The position numbers and the translations under genes were made by a program. A stretch of DNA of 23,653 nucleotides from JBFGCA01 sp041567315. Its GTDB lineage: Bacteria > Acidobacteriota > Thermoanaerobaculia > Multivoradales > JAHEKO01. The stretch covers positions 1 to 23,653 of the forward strand of contig JBFGCA010000073.1 of NCBI GenBank assembly GCA_041567315.1, given 5' to 3'. Shown here one piece after another: positions 1-9,500 of the stretch (positions within the stretch are counted from its first letter, which is position 1; each line of letters opens with the position of its first letter). The notes under the pieces were generated by a model that saw only the letters and a list, made by a program, of their open reading frames with translations, had not been told where the DNA came from and searched no databases.

Positions 1-530
1 ACCGAGTTCGACTGCACCATGTTGCCGATGCCGAAGGCCGCCACCGCGGCGAAGAGGGCGAAGAGAAAGCCGAGGGTCTTGCCCGCCGGCCGCCAGCGGA
101 TGCCCGCCGCCAGGTAGTACATCGGTCCCCCGGCCTGCTCGCCCCGCCGGTCGGTGGTCCGGTACTTGACCGAGAGCAGCGCCTCCGAGTACTTGGTGGC
201 CATCCCCACGAGGCCGGTCATCCACATCCAGAACAGGGCTCCGGGGCCGCCGAGGGCGATGGCGGTGGCGACGCCGACGATGTTGCCGGTGCCGACGGTC
301 GCGGCCAGCGCCGTCATCAGCGCCTGGAAGTGCGAGATGTCGCCCTCGGCGTCCTTCTCGCGGCGCACCACCAGGCCCAGCCACAACGCCTCCCACAGCC
401 GCGTGAACTGCAGCCCCCGCAGCCGGACGGTGAGGAACAGCCCGGTGGCGAGCAGCAGCGGGATCAGCAGATAGGGACCCCAGACGAAGTCGCCTGCCGC
501 CTGCACCCACCCGGTCAGCCGCTCGATCAT
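1..530 (-). CDS. AGCS-family alanine/glycine:cation symporter, N-terminal part
   Basis: Partial gene: it starts at 530 and runs off the left edge, so only about 176 residues are visible. Sodium (or proton):alanine/glycine symporters of this family import small neutral amino acids through a LeuT-like multi-helix membrane protein. The visible part begins MIERLTGWVQ, followed by a hydrophobic helix with WGPYLLIPLLL. It contains the family-typical stretches ALAATVGTGNIVGVA and GGPGALFWMWMTG, the latter matching the AGCS signature, then KYSEALLSVKYR and GGPMYYLAAG. The ATG overlaps the TGA of the zinc-ribbon gene by one base (TGATG), so translation is probably coupled and the two genes share a transcript. 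Family is clear; substrate is inferred from the family. Confidence 0.93.
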   Translation of the reverse strand, partial: MIERLTGWVQAAGDFVWGPYLLIPLLLATGLFLTVRLRGLQFTRLWEALWLGLVVRREKDAEGDISHFQALMTALAATVGTGNIVGVATAIALGGPGALFWMWMTGLVGMATKYSEALLSVKYRTTDRRGEQAGGPMYYLAAGIRWRPAGKTLGFLFALFAAVAAFGIGNMVQSNS

Positions 531-958
531 CAGAGCTTGAACAGCGCGTCGAAGGCGGCCCTGGGGTCCTCGGGATCGTCCGCGCGGGCGCTCTCGGCGC
601 CGAACTCGCGGGTGGTCCGCGGCGCGAACAGCTCACACCGGTTGCGCCTCGCCTTGGCGGGGACCGGCGCCGGGATCGTCTCCCGGCACTGGTTGGGGGC
701 CGAGGAGTCGAAATGCCGGCAGTTGGTGCAGGTGTGCAGATCGGAGCCGCAGCCGCCGCAGGTGGCGTCGAACGGCACCGCCGCCGCCAGGCTCTGCTCG
801 CCGCCGCAGCGGGCGCAGCGGAATACGGTGGCGGTCGGCGCTCCCAGACCGCGGCCGCGCGGGCCTTCGCGCCGCGGTCGCGGCCCCGACCCGCGCGAGC
901 GCGACTCGCTGCGCTCGTCGTCCATGTAGCCTCGCTGACGGTACTTGCGCTCGCTCAT
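530..958 (-). CDS. Small eight-cysteine zinc-ribbon-like protein
   Basis: A 142-residue protein of unknown function. The first 45 residues are Arg/Ser/Gly-rich and probably disordered. Two cysteine clusters follow: C48-x2-C51 with C67-x2-C70, which looks like a classic zinc ribbon, then C77-x2-C80 with C91 and C108, in the context LHTCTNCRHFD and RNRCELF. The tail is acidic and ends in a short hydrophobic helix. The ATG at 958 has a good Shine-Dalgarno (GGGAG, about 7 bases upstream). Its stop overlaps the symporter start by one base. The double ribbon suggests nucleic-acid or protein binding, but nothing seen here fixes a role. A sequence error is unlikely because all eight cysteines sit in conserved-looking contexts. 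Confidence 0.8.
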   Translation of the reverse strand: MSERKYRQRGYMDDERSESRSRGSGPRPRREGPRGRGLGAPTATVFRCARCGGEQSLAAAVPFDATCGGCGSDLHTCTNCRHFDSSAPNQCRETIPAPVPAKARRNRCELFAPRTTREFGAESARADDPEDPRAAFDALFKL

Positions 959-996
959 GGGTGCTCTCCCGGAGGGCCTCGCCCGGACGGTGGCTT

Positions 997-1023
997 ATTG
1001 TAAGGTAGTCGCGCCCGCGTCCA
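997..1023 (-). promoter_or_regulatory. Candidate promoter for the zinc-ribbon/symporter pair
   Basis: In the roughly 100-base divergent gap, the minus strand carries TACAAT (997-1002, five of six matches to a -10 box). A weak TGGACG lies at 1018-1023 with a short 15-base spacer. The local AT-rich patch stands out in this GC-rich window. A partly overlapping plus-strand TATTGT could serve the PilZ gene, but no -35 is evident for it. Confidence 0.4.
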
Positions 1024-1058
1024 GTGCCCCGCGCGTCAGTGGAGACCCCGGCCCACCC

Positions 1059-1769
1059 ATGAGCGAAGAGCGCCCGCCCGACGCGGGCCGCGAGCCGCGT
1101 CGCGGCGGCGAGCGCCGCGCCTACCCGCGCCACGAGGTCACCGGGGTGCGCGGCAGCTTCCTGTTCACCACCGGCGCCCGGGTGGTCAACCTGAGCGCCG
1201 ACGGGCTGGCGCTGGAGAGCAGCCACGCCCTCCGGGTGGGCCGCACCTACCGCCTGCAGCTGGCCCACGGGGAGCGCGACCTCGACCTCGAGGGCACCGT
1301 CGTCTGGTGCTCGCTGGTGCGCACGCGAGGCGGCGAGCGCGGCGAGGTCCAGCCCGTCTACCACGCCGGCGTCCGCTTCGACGAGCTGCTGGGCGCGCGG
1401 GCCGACGGGCTGGCCGACTTCATCAAGGGTCACGCGGTGGTCAGCCTCGAGAAGCGGCTGTCGGGCCGCTTTCGGCTGCGCTCCGGAGGCGCCGCCGCCG
1501 TCGACCATCGGGCGCGGTTCGAGGTCCACAAGCTGAGCCGCTCCGGGATGCTGATCGAGGCCGACGTGGTCCCCGATCCGGACGGCACCCTCGAGGTCGA
1601 GATGCGGCTCGCCTCGGGTCTCTTCACCGGGCAGGCACGGATCGTCCACGTCCGGCGCCTGGAGAACCAGGAGGGGGCGTCGCGGGCCGAGATCGGCCTC
1701 GAGTTCGGCGAGCTCGACGAGGGCCCCGCCGCCGCCCTCGCGGCGTTCCTCGACGACCAGCCGGACTGA
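1059..1769 (+). CDS. Tandem PilZ-domain protein
   Basis: A 236-residue soluble protein. PilZ domains are cyclic-di-GMP receptors. The first domain (about residues 18-125) has both binding motifs: R20-AYP-R24 as RxxxR, and N44-LSADG-49 as N/DxSxxG. A second PilZ-like half (about 130-230) contains KLSRSGMLIE and AEIGLEFGEL but lacks an obvious RxxxR, so it may be a non-binding structural copy. I chose the ATG at 1059 over the upstream ATG at 945: the intervening 38 residues look non-coding, and the upstream start lies inside the divergent gene's 5' end. It lies 13 bases before the ABC ATPase gene, so c-di-GMP may influence that transporter; this is inference from position only. Confidence 0.82.
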   Translation: MSEERPPDAGREPRRGGERRAYPRHEVTGVRGSFLFTTGARVVNLSADGLALESSHALRVGRTYRLQLAHGERDLDLEGTVVWCSLVRTRGGERGEVQPVYHAGVRFDELLGARADGLADFIKGHAVVSLEKRLSGRFRLRSGGAAAVDHRARFEVHKLSRSGMLIEADVVPDPDGTLEVEMRLASGLFTGQARIVHVRRLENQEGASRAEIGLEFGELDEGPAAALAAFLDDQPD

Positions 1770-1782
1770 GGTCCGGCCGGCC

Positions 1783-2493
1783 GTGCCGTTCATCGAGGTC
1801 AGGGGCGTCTCCAAGTCCTACCGCGAGGGCGAGCGCGACCACCTGGTGCTCGACCGGGTGGAGGCGACGGTCGACCGGGGCCAGCTGGCGGTGGTGCTGG
1901 GCAAGAGCGGCTCGGGCAAGTCCACTCTGCTCAACCTGTTGGCCGGGATCGACCTGCCCGACGCCGGCCAGGTCGTGGTGGGCGGCGCCGAGCTGGGGGC
2001 GCTCGGCGAGCCCGGCCGCACCCTGTTCCGGCGCCGGCGGATCGGCTTCGTCTTCCAGTTCTTCAACCTGGTGCCGACCCTCACCGTCGAGGAGAACCTG
2101 CTGCTGCCGCTCGAGCTCAACGGGCGCCCCGCCGCCGCCGGCCGCGCGAGGGCCCGCGAGCTGCTGGCGGCGGTGGGGCTGGCCGGGCGGGAGCGCTCCT
2201 TCCCGGAACGGCTGTCGGGCGGCGAGCGCCAGCGGGTGGCGGTGGCCCGGGCGCTGGTCCACGACCCCGACCTGATCCTCGCCGACGAGCCCACCGGCAA
2301 CCTCGACGTCGAGACCGGTCTCGAGGTGATCGAGCTGCTCGACGGTCTGACCCGCCGGGCCGGCAAGACCATGGTGATGGCCACCCACTCGCGGGCGGTG
2401 GTGGGAGTGGCGGACCGCATCTTCACCATCGAGCGCGGCCGGCTGGTCGAGCGGCCCCCCGGCGGCGGCCCGGCGGGCGGCACCGACCCGTGA
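1783..2493 (+). CDS. LolD/MacB-type ABC transporter ATPase
   Basis: A 236-residue ATP-binding subunit of the 3.A.1.122/125 type, which works with FtsX-like permeases on lipids, lipoproteins or peptides in the envelope rather than on classical import. All motifs are present: Walker A GKSGSGKST (40-48), Q-loop FQFFNLVP (Q92), signature LSGGERQ (144-150), Walker B LILADEP with E169, TGNLD, and the H-loop H202. The start is GTG at 1783; the product then begins MPFIEVRGVSKSY, as family members do. The last 4 bases overlap the permease start (GTGA), indicating translational coupling. The C-terminal GGGPAGG tail is low complexity. Confidence 0.93.
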   Translation: MPFIEVRGVSKSYREGERDHLVLDRVEATVDRGQLAVVLGKSGSGKSTLLNLLAGIDLPDAGQVVVGGAELGALGEPGRTLFRRRRIGFVFQFFNLVPTLTVEENLLLPLELNGRPAAAGRARARELLAAVGLAGRERSFPERLSGGERQRVAVARALVHDPDLILADEPTGNLDVETGLEVIELLDGLTRRAGKTMVMATHSRAVVGVADRIFTIERGRLVERPPGGGPAGGTDP

Positions 2494-5063
2494 GCCGCCT
2501 GCTGTGGCGCGCCAGCCGGCGCCACCTGACCCGCCACCCCTGGCAGCTGGCGCTCTCCGTGCTCGGCGTCGCCCTCGGAGTGGCGGTGGCGGTGGCGGTC
2601 GACGTCGCCGGCGACAGCGCCCGGCGCGCCTTCGAGCTGGCCTCGGAGGCGGTCACCGGGCGCGCCACCCACCGCCTCACGGCAGGCTCGGCGGGAATCG
2701 ACGAGGACCTCTACCGCCGGCTGCGGGTCGAGCACGGCCTCCGCTCGTCGGCGCCGGTGGTCGAGGGCTGGGTCGAGCTGGCCGGCCCGCCGCGGCGCGG
2801 GCTCCGGCTGCTGGGCGTCGATCCGTTCGCCGAGCCGCCGTTCCGGTCGTGGGCGATCGCCGCCGAGGGTCCCGGCGGAGCCGAGCTCGACGTCGGCCGC
2901 CTGCTCACCGAGCCGGGCGCCGTGCTGCTGAGCGCCGAGACCGCCGCCGAGCTGGGGCTCGCCCCGGGCGGGACCTTCAAGCTGGCGGCGGAGGGGCGCC
3001 GCCACGTCGTGCGGCTGGTGGGGGTGGTGGAGCCGGCCGGCGGGCCGGCGCGCCAGGCCGCCCGCGATCTGTTGCTGGCCGACCTGGCCACCGCGCAGGA
3101 GCTGCTGGACGTCGCCGGCCGTCTGACCCAGATCGACCTCATCGTGCCGCCGGGGGCCCGGGGCGAAGAGCTGCTGTCGCGGCTGCGCGGGTTGCTGCCG
3201 GCCGGGGTGGGCGTCGAGCGCTCGGCGGCCCGCACCGAGAGCGCCGAGCAGCTGACCAGCGCCTTCCGTCTCAACCTGCGGGCGCTCAGTCTGCTGGCCC
3301 TGCTTTGCGGCGCCTTCCTGATCTACAACACGATGACCTTCGCGGTGGTCCAGCGCCGCCCGCTGCTGGGCACCCTCAGGGCGCTGGGCACTACCCGCCG
3401 CCAGCTCTTCGGTCTGGTGCTCGGCGAGGCGGCGGCGATCGGCGGGGTCGGCTCGGCGCTCGGCCTGGCCACCGGCGTGGCGCTGGGCGACGGTCTGGTC
3501 GGGCTGGTCACCCGCACCATCAACGACCTTTATTTCGTGGTCGAGGTGCGCCGGCTGGAGCTCGCCCCGCTCACCCTGCTGCGCGGCGGCTTCATGGGGC
3601 TGGGCGCCACCCTGCTGGCGGCGCTGCCGCCGGCCGCCGAGGCCACCGCCACGGCGCCGCGGCAGGCGCTGGCGCGCGCCGACCTGGAGGCGCTGGCCCA
3701 CCGCCGGGTGCCACGGGCGACGGTCGCCGGCGGCCTGGCGGTGGCCGGTGGCGGCGTCCTGCTGGCGCTGCCGGGCGAGACCCTGGCCGCCAGCCTGGCG
3801 GCCATGTTCGCCCTGCTGCTGGGCTGCGCGCTGCTGACGCCGATCGCCACCCTCGGCCTGATGCGCCTGTGCGGGGTGCCGGCGGCGGCACTGGCCGGTC
3901 TGCTCGGGCGGATGGCCACCCGCGGGGTGGTGGCGGCGCTGAGCCGCACCGGGCCGGCGATCGCCGCGCTGACCATGGCCGTGTCGGTCACCGTCGGCGT
4001 CGACCTCATGGTCCGCAGCTTCCGCTCCACTGTCGAGCGTTGGCTCGACTACTCGCTGCCGGCCGATCTCTATCTCACCCTCTACGACACCCCGGCCGGG
4101 CGCTTCGCGGTGGCCGGCGGCGGGCTGGGGCCCGAGACGGTCGACGCGGTCCGCCGGCTGCCCGGCGTCGAGGGCGTCAACACGCTGCGCCACGTGCGGC
4201 TCGGCGGCTCGGCGGAGACCGCGACGCCGGCCCTGGCCATCGAGCTCGACCCGCGGGCGCGGAGCGCCTTCGGGTTCGCCCGCGGCGATCCAGTCGAGCT
4301 CTGGCCCCGCTTCGAGCGCGGCGAGCTGCTGCTGGTCTCCGAGCCTCTCGCCTACCGCCGCCGGCTGGTGCCGGGCTCGCTCCTGCGGCTCGATACGCCC
4401 ACCGGCGAGCTCGAGCTGCCGGTGGGTGGCGTCTTCTACGACTACGCCTCCGAGCAGGGGCTGGTGCTGCTGCCGCGCGGCCTCTACGCGCGGCGCTGGA
4501 ACGACCCGACGGTGACCGCGGTGTCGGTCCACGCCGCGGCCGGCGTCGATCTCGACCGGCTGGCGGTCGAGCTGCGGCGGGCGGTGGGGGAGGACCGGCG
4601 CGTCCTGGTCCGCACCACCCGCGGCCTGCGCGAGGCCTCGCTCGAGGTCTTCGACCGCACCTTCCTGATCACCGGCGTGCTGCGTCTGCTGGCGGTGGTG
4701 GTCGCCTTCGTCGGCGTCCTGAGTGCGCTGATGGCTCTGCAGCTCGAGCGGGTCCGCGAGCTGGGAGTGCTCCGCGCCTGCGGCCTGACCCCGGCCCAGC
4801 TCTGGCGGCTGGTGACCCAGCAGACCGGCCTCATGGGACTGGCGGCGGGCCTGCTGGCGCTGCCGGTGGGCCTGCTGACGGCGGCGGTGCTGGTGCTGGT
4901 GGTCAACCGCCGCTCCTTCGGCTGGTCGCTCGAGCTGGCGGTGAGTCCCGGCACCCTGCTCGCCGCGGTCGGACTGGCGGTGGGCGCCGCCCTGCTGGCC
5001 GGCCTCTACCCCGCGTTCCGGATGTCGCGCATCTCGCCGGCCGAGGCGCTGAGGGACGAATGA
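2490..5063 (+). CDS. Double-FtsX ABC transporter permease
   Basis: An 857-residue inner-membrane permease resembling YbbP and fused LolC/E-like proteins. The first membrane helix (about 20-41) is followed by a roughly 220-residue periplasmic region. The first FtsX core (about 265-382) has the hallmark RRPLLGTLRALGTTRRQ. A central block of hydrophobic helices lies at about 412-506, then a second periplasmic region (about 510-720). The second FtsX core (about 724-842) carries ERVRELGVLRACGLTPAQ and ends in the family-typical YPAFRMSRISPAEALRDE. About ten membrane helices are visible. It starts at GTG 2490 within the ATPase stop, and its TGA overlaps the lipoprotein ATG (ATGA). AttEFGH-like systems usually have two separate permeases; here one double-length protein replaces them. 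The transported substrate is unknown. Confidence 0.9.
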   Translation: MSRLLWRASRRHLTRHPWQLALSVLGVALGVAVAVAVDVAGDSARRAFELASEAVTGRATHRLTAGSAGIDEDLYRRLRVEHGLRSSAPVVEGWVELAGPPRRGLRLLGVDPFAEPPFRSWAIAAEGPGGAELDVGRLLTEPGAVLLSAETAAELGLAPGGTFKLAAEGRRHVVRLVGVVEPAGGPARQAARDLLLADLATAQELLDVAGRLTQIDLIVPPGARGEELLSRLRGLLPAGVGVERSAARTESAEQLTSAFRLNLRALSLLALLCGAFLIYNTMTFAVVQRRPLLGTLRALGTTRRQLFGLVLGEAAAIGGVGSALGLATGVALGDGLVGLVTRTINDLYFVVEVRRLELAPLTLLRGGFMGLGATLLAALPPAAEATATAPRQALARADLEALAHRRVPRATVAGGLAVAGGGVLLALPGETLAASLAAMFALLLGCALLTPIATLGLMRLCGVPAAALAGLLGRMATRGVVAALSRTGPAIAALTMAVSVTVGVDLMVRSFRSTVERWLDYSLPADLYLTLYDTPAGRFAVAGGGLGPETVDAVRRLPGVEGVNTLRHVRLGGSAETATPALAIELDPRARSAFGFARGDPVELWPRFERGELLLVSEPLAYRRRLVPGSLLRLDTPTGELELPVGGVFYDYASEQGLVLLPRGLYARRWNDPTVTAVSVHAAAGVDLDRLAVELRRAVGEDRRVLVRTTRGLREASLEVFDRTFLITGVLRLLAVVVAFVGVLSALMALQLERVRELGVLRACGLTPAQLWRLVTQQTGLMGLAAGLLALPVGLLTAAVLVLVVNRRSFGWSLELAVSPGTLLAAVGLAVGAALLAGLYPAFRMSRISPAEALRDE

Positions 5064-6217
5064 GCCGGCGGGCCGCTCGCCGGACGGCGGCGCTGATCGG
5101 GGCGCTCCTGCTGCTCGCCGCCGGCGCCGGCTGCCGGCGCGCCGACACCGCCAGCGGCCCGCCCGCGCTGTCGCTCGACCGGCTGCTGGGCGGCGCTCCG
5201 GCGGCCGGTTTCGCCCGCGCCCTGGCACCGCGCGAGTTCCGTTTCCCGGCCGATCACGGACCCCACCCGGCCTTCCGCACCGAGTGGTGGTACTTCACCG
5301 GTAACCTGAAGGAGCCGGGCGGCCGCCGTTTCGGCTACCAGCTCACCCTGTTCCGCAGCGCGCTGGCCGCCGCGCCGCCGGCGCGGGCTTCGGCCTGGGC
5401 GACGCGCGACGCCTACATGGCCCACCTGGCGGTGACCGACGTGGCGGGCGGGCGCTTCCACGCCTTCGAGCGCTTCAGCCGCGGTGCCCTGGGGCTGGCC
5501 GGCGCGCGCCGGCGGCACGACGGCGGAGTGCGGGCCTGGCTCGAGGACTGGTCGATCGAGGGACCGCCGTTCCGGCTCCGCGCCGCCGAGCCTGGCGTGG
5601 GGATCGACCTGCGCCTCGAGGTCGTGCGGCCGCCGGTGCTCCAGGGCGAGGCGGGGCTCAGCCGCAAGGGCGCCGAGCCCGGCAACGCCTCCTACTACTA
5701 CTCGCTGACCCGGCTGCCCACGCGGGGCTCGGTCACCGTCGACGGCCAGGTGCTGGAGGTGGCCGGGCTTTCCTGGATGGACCGCGAGTGGAGCACCAGC
5801 GCCCTGGAAGCCGGCCAGCAGGGATGGGACTGGTTCGCCCTCCAGTTGGACGACGGCCGCGACCTGATGTACTACCGGCTGCGCCGCGAGGAAGGCACGA
5901 CCGATCGCCACAGCGCCGGGGTGATGGTCGGCCCCGGCGGCGCCGCCCGCACCCTGGCGGCCGGCGACGTCCAGCTCGAGGAGCGCGGCGCCTGGCGGAG
6001 TCCCGCCACCGGGATCCTCTACCCGGCCGGCTGGCGGCTCGGGGTGCCCGGCGAGGAGCTGAGCCTCGCGGTGCGCCCGCTCCTCGCCGCCCAGGAGCAC
6101 ACCGGCGCCATCCGCTACTGGGAGGGCGCCGTCGGCGTCGCCGGCACCGCCCGCGGCGTCCCGCTGACCGGCCACGGCTACGCCGAGCTGGCGGGCTACG
6201 GGCCGCCCCGCCCCTGA
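5060..6217 (+). CDS. AttH/CrtC-like lipocalin-fold lipoprotein
   Basis: A 385-residue protein of the AttH family, related to carotenoid 1,2-hydratase CrtC; these proteins have a double lipocalin-like fold. The N-terminus has two arginine clusters, a Leu/Ala core and a cysteine (AGAGC), so it is probably an exported lipoprotein; the glycine at -3 makes the lipobox slightly atypical. Family motifs include TEWWYFTGNL, YQLTLFRSAL, MAHLAVTD, GLSWMDREWSTS and GWDWFALQLDDG. The ATG overlaps the permease stop by 4 bases. The order ATPase, FtsX permease, AttH matches the AttEFGH layout known from Agrobacterium and many environmental bacteria. A role with a lipidic ligand in the envelope is inferred from the fold and operon. 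Carotenoid hydratase activity is not supported by any neighbouring pigment gene. Confidence 0.9.
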   Translation: MSRRAARRTAALIGALLLLAAGAGCRRADTASGPPALSLDRLLGGAPAAGFARALAPREFRFPADHGPHPAFRTEWWYFTGNLKEPGGRRFGYQLTLFRSALAAAPPARASAWATRDAYMAHLAVTDVAGGRFHAFERFSRGALGLAGARRRHDGGVRAWLEDWSIEGPPFRLRAAEPGVGIDLRLEVVRPPVLQGEAGLSRKGAEPGNASYYYSLTRLPTRGSVTVDGQVLEVAGLSWMDREWSTSALEAGQQGWDWFALQLDDGRDLMYYRLRREEGTTDRHSAGVMVGPGGAARTLAAGDVQLEERGAWRSPATGILYPAGWRLGVPGEELSLAVRPLLAAQEHTGAIRYWEGAVGVAGTARGVPLTGHGYAELAGYGPPRP

Positions 6218-6270
6218 CGACGCGGCCGTCCCGACGCCCACGCCGGCGGACGCGGCTCACCGGCCCCGCC

Positions 6271-6450
6271 TTCATCGACGTCAAGATCGAGGGTCTCGAG
6301 ATCGGCCTCGAGGGCGACCGGGCGGTCGCCCGTTTGGTCCAGACCTGTCGCTCGGAGGTCTACTCGGACCAGGTCACCAAGACGCTGGTCCTGGTCCGCG
6401 AGCGGGACGGCTGGCGGATCCTCGAAGAAAAAGTCGAGAGCTGGCGGCCA
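6271..6450 (+). pseudogene. Fragment of an NTF2/Cds6-like C-terminal domain
   Basis: The gap 6218-6554 has no intact gene, but frame +1 holds a clear domain remnant. It reads from FIDVKIEGLEIGLEGDR through RSEVYSDQVTKTLVLVRE to GWRILEEKVESW. This pattern (I..LEV...GDRA.ARF.Q.YRSD.YSD...KTLEL.R.DG.WRI..E) is the second half of the NTF2-fold domain found at the C-terminus of many secreted or L,D-transpeptidase-associated proteins (Cds6-type). No start codon or first half precedes it, since the frame upstream runs into attH. No stop follows near the expected end; the frame continues as nonsense under the next gene. It is therefore a truncated relic. The rest of the gap holds a small GC hairpin (6519-6534) and the strong ribosome site of the next gene. 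Confidence 0.6.
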
Positions 6451-6554
6451 CCGCCCGGCGCCGGGCCGGACCGCTCGCATGAAACGCCGGGCGGGGGTCG
6501 GTCGCCTGTGTTTCCGAAGGGGCCGATACGCCCCCCACAGCGGGAGGACTGGAC

Positions 6555-9500
6555 GTGTCGCGCGGCGACGACGACAAGCAGCCGAAGCCGACCCGGCGCC
6601 CGCCCCGACAGCGGCGCCCGGGCTGGCTGCCGACGTCGGCCTTCGGCCTGCTCGCCATCCTGGTCGCCTTCGCGGGATCCTATTTCGTCTACCTCAAGCG
6701 GCACGAAGAGCGCCTCACGGGTCACTACCTGCGGCGGCTGGCGGTGTCGGGCGAGAACATCGCCGAGGCCATCCAGTGGCTGCAAACCAACTTCCAGAAC
6801 GCGGTGGACGAGCCGGGCCGCGAGACCCGCGACCCCAGCCCCGAGAACGGCGACGCGCTCGAGGACTGGTTCATGCGGTGTTCGCACGGGGCCGACGGCG
6901 GGGCGCCGTCAGGGGGCGATGCCCGCCGGGAGCCGGAACCGGGCCCCTGGGCAGTGCCCTGTCTCGAACGGTGGACCAGCCCGCGGACGGCCCTTGAGCT
7001 CATCAGGCTGGCCGAGAACGTGACGGTCGCCGCGCTCGAGAAAACCCCGGAGGCCGACCTGCAGCCGCAGGTCTGCGCCGGCTGGCAGGGTGGCCGGGCG
7101 CTGCTGCGGCCGGGCGCCAGCTGGGAGCGCCCGTGGGACGACACGAGCCGGCGCGCCGGCCTGTTCGCTCTGGCGCAGCTCCGGGAGGAGGACAAGCCGC
7201 AGATCGCGGCGCTGCGCGCGCTGTGGCAGCGCGGCAGCGCGACCGTCGACACGCCTCTCCAGACCCTGGCGGCGCCGCTGCTACCGGCCGCGGAGTTCGA
7301 TCAGCTGCTCCTCGCCCGGCGCGACGGCGAGGTCCTGGCCGGCGTCGGTGGCCGTACGCTGCGCATCGACCGGCTACCCGCGCCGCCGCCGAGGGCGGCC
7401 GATTCGAAGGAAGCCGGCGCCATCGGGGATGGGGAGCCCTGGTCCTCGAGCCGGGTCTACGCGCAGGCGATCGCCGGCGAGACGCACCGCCTGTTCGTCC
7501 AGCCCCTCCGGCTGCCGATCGAGCTGGCCTGGATGGGAAGCCTGGCGGCACGCGACGCCGGCCGGTGGTGCCGGGGCGGCGCCGAGACTGGTCAGCCCGA
7601 ACCGTACTGGCTGCTGGCGGGCATCAAGCAGGAGTCCGGGTTCCGCGCCGAGGTCAGGTCGCTGCCGCCGCCGGTGGTCTTCGGGGCGGTCTTTCTGGTG
7701 GTCTACGGCCTGCTCGCCCTGCCGTATCTCAAGATCCGGTTCATCGGGGTACGCGAAGCCCTGCGCAAGCAGGACGTGTTCGTGGAGGCCGTGGCCATCG
7801 GTCTGTCCTCGGCCCTGTTCACCCTGGCGGCCGCGGAGCTGCTGGTCTCGACCGAGCTGTCGACGCTACGGGACCGGCGGCTCGGCGAGGTCACGACCTC
7901 GATCCGCAGCGCCTTCTCCGACGAGATCGCCGACCTGTCGCGGACCCTCGACCGGCTGAGCGCAGCGCGGCGCACCGGCGACCGGGAGACGCTGCCCGGG
8001 AGTGCACAGTACGAGCGCCGGCGCACGCGACTGCTCGCCAAGGAGCCGCCGCCACCGGCCAGCACCGACCCGCTCGGCGACTATCCTCTTCTCGAGATGG
8101 CCATCTGGATGAACGAAGAGGGCCTCCAGATCGGCAAGTGGACGGTCAAGGAGACCACCACGGCACTGATCTCGGCCGCCGACCGGCTCTACTTCCGCCG
8201 GGCGCGCGACCGCGACCTCTGGCCACAGGCCTGTCCGCCGGCGACGAGCGGCGGCAACGAGGACCCGGCCAGCGGCGGCTGCCTCGTCGAGTCGATCCGG
8301 TCGCTCAACACGGGCGAGGTGCGGGCCGTCCTGTCGCGCCGGCTGGACGGGCACGGTGAGGCGGTGGTGGCGGCAGCGGTGGCCTCGCTGCAGAGCGTCA
8401 TCGATCCGGTGCTGCCCCACGGCCACGGCTTTGCGATCCTCGACGCGGACGGCCGGGTGCTCTTCCACTCCGATCGCGAGCGCAACCTGCGCGAGGAACT
8501 CTTCGAGGAGCTGGACTCCGACACCCGCCTGCGAACCGCGGTCGAGATGAGGGGCACCGACGAGATGGGGGTGCGGTACCGCGATCGCTCGCTGCGCCTC
8601 CGCTCCGAACCGCTCGCCGGCACCCCCTGGACGCTGGTGGTCTTCGCCGACCGCGAGGAGTCGCGGCTGGCGCGGGTGGAGGCGCTCAGCCTCACGCTCC
8701 TGCTCTTCCTGGCCTATGCAGCCGCCGTTCTGATGGTCACCCTGGGGATGGTCCTGTTCCGCTCGGGTCGCCGGCGGCCGCCGTTCTTCCTCTGGTTCTG
8801 GCTCGATCCGGCACGGGCCGCGACCTACCGGCGAGCTGTCTGGACCCTGCTGCTGCTGGCCGCCGCCTGGGCCGCGGTGCAGCGCTTCTGGTCGCCCCTC
8901 TACGGCCCTCTGACCTGCGGCCTGCTCGGTCTCGTGGGCATCGCTTCCAGCATTCTTCTGCTGCGTGAATCCGAAGAGGGGGCGGACGGGCGCTCGTCGC
9001 TGCGGTTCGAGCGCCGGGCGCTGGCGCCGGCCGGCATCGTCCCGGCGGTGGCGCTGGTGGCCTGGATCTGGGGCTGGCCGATCGGTCTGCTGGCGACGGT
9101 AGCGGCGGTGCTGACGGTGGTTGTCCAGCGCCACCTCGGCGGGCTGCTGGTGGCGATCCTCGGCCTGTTGCTGCTGACCGCCGCCGGAGCCGCCAGAGCG
9201 GGCGACTGGGAGATCGGTCTCGCGGCGGCGGCGGTGCTGGTCGGCCTCCCGTGGCTGGCCTTCCGTGTGCCGCCCCGGCCCCGGACCGCGTCCCGATTCA
9301 CGGCGCGCTTCTGGTATCTCGTCGGCGCCGCGGCGCTGTCGGTCGTCGGCAGCGTGCTGCCCACGCTGGCGATCTTCCGCGCCGCCCAGGACGAAGCGAT
9401 GCTGCTGTTGACTCGCCACGACCAGCAGCACCTGGCGATGGCGCTCGACGAGCGCAGCCGGCGGATCGCCCAGCGCTTCCGGTCGGTTCCACTGGCCCCG

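Noticed and set aside
1818..5228. 1136-residue open frame on the minus strand
   Set aside because: It is the Gln/Arg/Gly-rich shadow of the ABC ATPase and permease genes, caused by high GC; it has no domain-like sequence and no ribosome site.
6519..6534. Riboswitch in the leader of the 1539-residue gene
   Set aside because: Only a single 5-base GC stem is visible; no known riboswitch consensus could be recognised.
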